DNA of 64,000 nt from the NCBI GenBank assembly GCA_033032175.1, contig CM065332.1:2341501-2405500 (forward strand). The letters run 5' to 3'. Under the pieces are notes generated by a model. That model was not told the DNA's origin. It did not search any database and saw nothing but the letters and a program-made list of their open reading frames with translations. Origin of the DNA: Saturnia japonica (taxonomy: Eukaryota; Arthropoda; Insecta; Lepidoptera; Saturniidae). A program made the position numbers and the translations under genes. Positions 50,701-56,700 of the stretch are shown in pieces. Position 1 is the stretch's first letter; the number at the start of each line of letters is the position of its first letter.

Positions 50701-53700
50701 AAGTTCGGATACACACAGATTTTCATCATGAGGGTTTCTTTCACCGGAAGCTTAGACTAAAAAACTCTATTTTTCGCAATTTTCTGTATTATTAATCTTT
50801 TTTTTTATTTTTCCATTTTTGGCGGGGGGGGGGCGGGGGGGGGGGTGCCTATATGAAACTGTGTTGAAAAATTCAAATGTCATAATATTTTCCCTAAAAC
50901 CACTGCAATATGGATCATGCATACCTTTTTGCTATTTTTTGGGCTTAGCGATAATTAGATGTCACCAGGGTGGGTATCTGTGAGATAAAAAAAACATGAT
51001 GGTCCTCCGTAGCTTCTTCTTATTTGACATATTTTATTGTTGATAGGGTGTGAAGCCACAGAGTTTGGAGAAAGTTACTATTCCAGAAGTGAGAGATATC
51101 ATCGAGTCTTGTATTAAACCAAATAAAACCGATAGGTAAGGATTTATTATATTTTTTTTAATAAAAAAAAAATTTTTATGTAAAAAAGATTTCAATGGTT
51201 TTTGTTTAACATAACTCTGATTCAGTCGGTAGTAACTTTGTGTTCCATTCTCAGGGTTCAGTTTCTAAAAAGGATTAAAATGTGTCTATTATATATTATT
51301 GATTTCGAATTTGGTGTAACTTTTTTCTCGTCAGTAGATGTAATATATATTTTTTATCTTTATCAGGCCGAAGGTAAAAGACCTCTTGAATCACGAGTTC
51401 TTTGGAGAAGACATTGGTATGAGGCTCGAGATTGTGGGTCAAGATCTGGACACCTCCTCCGACATTACTAAGATACAGTTCCGGCTGAAGATTATAGATC
51501 CTAAGAAACGGTACATATCTTGAATATTTTTATTTAATTTTAATTATATCCAATACCATGTTGTAGAATAGTACTTTATTTTATTCTTATAATTTAACTT
51601 CTAGAGCTGTTGGCGACAGAACTGTTATTTTCGTGTCTTATGTTAGGATATTATGTGATATTACTGTGTTTACGTGTTATGTACTATGTGTTACGATAAA
51701 ATAGATTGATACAGACAATATTATAGAGAAATGTTAGCGACTACGCTACATTATAAGTTGCATGTTATATATTAAGATGTATATAAATGATTATGTATTG
51801 TGTGTCACATATGTGAAAATAGAACTAATATAGAATATATTAATGCATAGAGTAAGCCAATAGAGTAAGGATATCAAATATTATAGAAACTTTACGAACG
51901 GAAAACAATGATGCCGCCCGTAAATTACATTGTTTTTGGCTTATGTACGGAATATATACTTGATGTATATTATATGTGAATATGTAATGGATAGGTAATA
52001 CAAAAAGGAACATTTTGATATATGACATGTGTACATAAGATATATAATGAGAGAAATATAGAGAGATTAACAGGGCAACCAAAGCGAAAACTAAAGTTAA
52101 AACACGAAATAAAGCGGGGCTCTCTTTACGGTCACTACTACTTAACGAACTACTTAAGCTCGAAGAGGGGCCGTATGGGGCACGGCGCAATTCAACGAGT
52201 CAGCGAGTACAAGTAACAACAAGAAGAAAGCTTTGGTCGTCCTGCGAACAATCAGCAATCAAGATATCGACTTTCATTGAAGACCCGGCACCTCAAGCGG
52301 TCGTGCATTATTGCACCCCCCGGACCTTCTCACTACTAACATCACGCAACCCACTGGCATCCGTACGGTATCTACGAGACGCATCCGGCGCAACAAAACG
52401 CCCGTCCAAACCGGGGAAACGTCACCCCCCCTCCCTCCCTCACGCAGATGGGAAGTGACGCGTACCCAACAAGAACAAATTAGCCATTTTCCGATAAACA
52501 TAATTAGAATATACTACTACATTTAAGTTTATTTTTCTTCAATCTTTCAGAACTCTTACCTCGTTCTGAGTTCACAACTCCTTCTGCTATCATAACTCGT
52601 TCCGCGTTCGCAACTCAATCTGATTTCATAACTTGTTCTACTTTCACAACTCGTTTCGTGTTCATAACTCGTTCTGCGTTCACAACTTGTTCTGATTTCA
52701 TAACTCGTTCCACGTTCATAACTCTTTCTGCGTTCACAAATCATTCTGATTTCAACTTGTTCTGCTTTCATAACTCGTTTCGCGTTCATAACTCGTTCTG
52801 CGTTCACAACTTGTTTTAATTCATAACTCGTTCCGCGTGCACAACTCCTTCTGTTATCATAACTCTTTCCGCGTTCACAATTCATTCTGATTTCATAGCT
52901 TGTTCCGCGTTCACAATTCGTTTTGCGTACACAACTCGCGCGTTCTGCATATACTCGTTCGTGCGCATTGTGGATAATATTGTAACTTAACGTAATGTAA
53001 TGTGTGAGGATATTTATTGCCTTTGAGATTTTATTTGGTAATAGTAACCGACATTCTATGACCGCGGTAAGTAACGCAAGAAGTAAAATTGTCATGGTAA
53101 TAATAATTTTTATTTTAGCTCATACACGCATAAAGAGAACGAAGCGATTCAATTCGAGTTCGACTTGGTGAATGACGACTGCGAAGAGGTCGCCAACGAA
53201 ATGGCCAAGGCCGGTCTCATCATGGAGGAGGACGCTAGGATCGTTACCAAGCTGCTCAAGTCTCAACTGATTAGTCTAGACAGGTGAGGGTCTTATTTAT
53301 CCTTTATCACAGGCTCGTACGGGCTTATTGTTTAGACAACATACAATGTGCATTTACATGTAGTTAAATATGTTAATTGAATATTTTATCATGAGTCCAA
53401 AGTATTTCGTTTTTAATTTTCAAACAAACTAAATCCTATAGAACAGCATAACATTAGAATATACTGTATGTTTACTGTGAACCACGGTTTTTGTTGTTTT
53501 TTTGTAACATGCGTTAATTTTTGCATCCCTCTTTTTCTTTTCGGCTTCATTAAAACATCTTGTCACTTGTGCTCTGGTCATTTTATTTTTCTTGTTGATT
53601 TTTATGCACCTGTTATTCTAAAATGATTTTATAGGCAGAGGTGTACTAATGTACACCCACAATCCGCCGGGTGTTTTTAGATCTCATGGAATAGGGGACG

Positions 53701-56700
53701 AACCTAAATTCAAACTCCGAGCTGCTACGGTGAATTTCATAGAACACTGCTCGGCCTGGGAATCGAACCCAGGACCTCGAGCATAGCAGTCGTGCTTATG
53801 ATCACTATGCTAATGAGTCTTGAAATACTCACCTAAGTTGACAAGCAAGATGTATAATTATTGTGACTTAGGACTTTGGACACATATTGCAAGATTTGTA
53901 GGGATAGTTATGTCGAGCAAATATGAACACTTAGCGAAAACAAATACTAATAATATTTACAATACAAAAGGGACGGGTAAGCAAGATCCATGAAATGAGC
54001 TCTGAATGTCTCAGTAAACAAATGTATCAAAGAATTTACCTTATCGGTTTTCATGTGACCACAGGCAGGACAATTTATTTAACTAAAGTTTTTGTTTATT
54101 TAGTGCCATCTTCACTTAACTGATTTCTCTGAATGGTAGCGTAGTGAATTGCTATTAATTTTTTTACAAAATGTATTGTAATTTTAGCCATTTCAATTTT
54201 TGTATTTATTTATAGGAAATATACCTAACTTTTTTTTATAGTAAGTAGCACGGTATAGTGACGCCATTGTGACTGGGGATGGTATAATTCAAAAATAGTG
54301 GTGACCACCGCGAGTGCCGTTGTCATGAACTGAATATATACTGGCTGTGCTAACTGTGCCCCACGCTTTCACTGGTTTTAATTTTATACGATAAACATCG
54401 CCAACGCATTCAGGGAATAAATTAATATTTCATATTATAATATAGCCTATGTTATTCACTGATACTGCAGCTTTATATCGGTGAAATAATTTTTGAAATC
54501 AGTCCAGTAGTTTTTGAGTTTATCCATTACAAAAAAATAAAAAGTCAAATCTTTCCTCTTTATGATATTGGTATAGAAAACAATAGCACGTGCCTTACCA
54601 CACTGCAACGTACTTTTAGGAATATACAACTTCACCAAGTAAAGGCAACGCCGACTTTGACACAATGTAACAACAAGGTTTTATAAAATCAATGGCACCT
54701 AGACAGTTCGCGTACTCTACTTCCGAGTGTACCAAGGAAGAAAGCGTATTTAAATTATCATGTATCAATGATCATTACCGATAATAAAGAAAAGAGTTAT
54801 TCCTATGATAATTTGTTATGTTTACTAAGAAATGTTTTGCTTGAAATCGTATTGAATGTACTACAAAGAAAGCATCGCTCTGTCACGAAAACACACGACT
54901 TGCACGCGATCCAGCTTGCTGCTAAACTATAACGTAAACTAATTTGTTTATTATATTTTTGATGTTTTTCTATGCATTTGAAATTATGTAGATAATAATA
55001 GTTTGTGTAGTAAAATGTTTGATGTTATGCCTCTGTACGTTCATCACGCAGAAACTAATGTATAGATTTTGATCAGTTTTGTTTTGTTTTACTCCTTAGA
55101 TGCTTTGCCCTTATTGTCACTATATCTATATATTTATATATGACATGTAGATAAATAAAACTTGAAGGGATGAAATAAGGCATGAAAGTTTGTATGAAGA
55201 ACCCATCAAACCAATTTTGATTAATATTGGTATAGAGATATATCGAATCTTGGAAAAGAACATTGTGCTACCTTTTGTCGCGAAAATAAAACTTGAAGGG
55301 ATGAAATAGGGGATTTAAGTTTGTATGAAGAACCCATCATGTCTCAAATTAGGGATATGAAAATACATATTTATTATTTTGGTAATAAATAAAAGGGGTT
55401 TCACGTTTTTCAAATAACGTTCTCGCAAGCCGGTACTTTAAAGGATGATTTTGATTATTTTTGAATTTTTATTGTTACGGTTAATGTGTTGGATTCATAT
55501 TGGCATATAATTACAATACCTTTAACTTTCACTTTAAGTAAAAACAAAGTAGTAATAAGTTTTTTCTCCCGGTTAGGTACACCCGAGTTCATGGCTCCGG
55601 AAATGTACGAGGAGCATTACGACGAGTCCGTGGACGTGTATGCGTTCGGCATGTGCATGCTCGAGATGGCGACCGGGGAATACCCGTACAGCGAGTGCAG
55701 CGGACCCGCGCAGATATACAAGAAGGTCGTCTCGGTACGTTGAAATCATCCTTTGTAGTCGGTTCGTGAAATAAGTGTTAGCATGTCTGTTCGAAACATT
55801 TTGTTGTTTTTTTTTTAATGCATGTATGTATGTAATGTATACTTTACTAGCGGATCCGACATATTATGTTGTTCTGCCCGAACGTTACCTTGTCTGCTAT
55901 TACCGGGCTTAGCAAACATTTTTTCGTTATTCGAATTTTCGATAAAACTTTTGGTGGTGGAAAGATAATATTGCGGGGTTATATGGTCTAATGTGAAAAA
56001 AAAACGTCAAAAAATAAAATAATTTCTTATAACTCAATCGCAATGCCATCTACCGGGTCCATTTGTGAATCTAAACCATCCAGACAGCACAAAAGCACGC
56101 AATAAATTTGGTCAAAATCGTTCCAGCCTTTACGGAGGAGTTCAGTGCAGAAGTGTACATACACACATATGGATGAATTATATATATATATATATAAAGA
56201 TAGTTATAGTATTGGACCGCACTTGATGGTTAAGTGACGATGTGGTCTAAAATGGTAGCACGCTAAGCCTAGTGGAAGATTGGCTCTCAAGTTCGGATAC
56301 ACACAGATTTTCATCATGAGGGTTTCTTTCACCGGAAGCTTAGACTAAAAAACTCTATTTTTCGCAATTTTCTGTATTATTAATCTTTTTTTTTTTTTTT
56401 CCATTTTTGGCGCGGGGGGGGGGGGGGGGGTGCCTATATGAAACTGTGTTGAAAAATTCAAATGTCATAATATTTTCCCTAAAACCACTGCAATATGGAT
56501 CATGCATACCTTTTTGCTATTTTTTGGGCTTAGCGATAATTAGATGTCACCAGGGTGGGTATCTGTGAGATAAAAAAAACATGATGGTCCTCCGTAGCTT
56601 CTTCTTATTTGACATATTTTATTGTTGATAGGGTGTGAAGCCACAGAGTTTGGAGAAAGTTACTATTCCAGAAGTGAGAGATATCATCGAGTCTTGTATT

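Larger units (their letters stand above)
49937..55520 (+). repeat. Tandem duplication unit 1 (5584 bp)
   Basis: Begins TTTAACTTTCACTTTAAG and ends ATTACAATACC, and is immediately followed by a near-identical second unit. It holds WNK exons 11-14 and their introns, a 353-bp repeat, an 18-bp minisatellite, a SINE and other repeats. Both ends share the trinucleotide ACC with the flanks, a possible microhomology. Confidence 0.93.
53284..55576 (+). other. Intron between exon 14 copy 1 and exon 11 copy 2
   Basis: Holds the SINE, a TATAGCCTAT repeat and, near 55161 and 55292, two copies of 'cttgaagggatgaaat' about 130 bp apart. No coding sequence. It spans the duplication junction at 55520/55521. 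Confidence 0.6.

Noticed and set aside
51840..52190. 116-residue minus-strand ORF, also at 57426-57776
   Set aside because: Two copies exist only because the region is duplicated; low-complexity Ser start, no domain, located in an intron.
52556..53095. A 179-residue minus-strand ORF (and shorter versions at 58142-58393 and 58408-58662)
   Set aside because: It is made of 18-bp minisatellite units; the repeat period alone keeps the frame open, and it lies in an intron of WNK.
53750..53815. Possible tRNA gene (B box and A box on the minus strand)
   Set aside because: The cloverleaf is decayed and the sequence is continuous with a SINE body present in several copies; it is a SINE head, not a tRNA gene.
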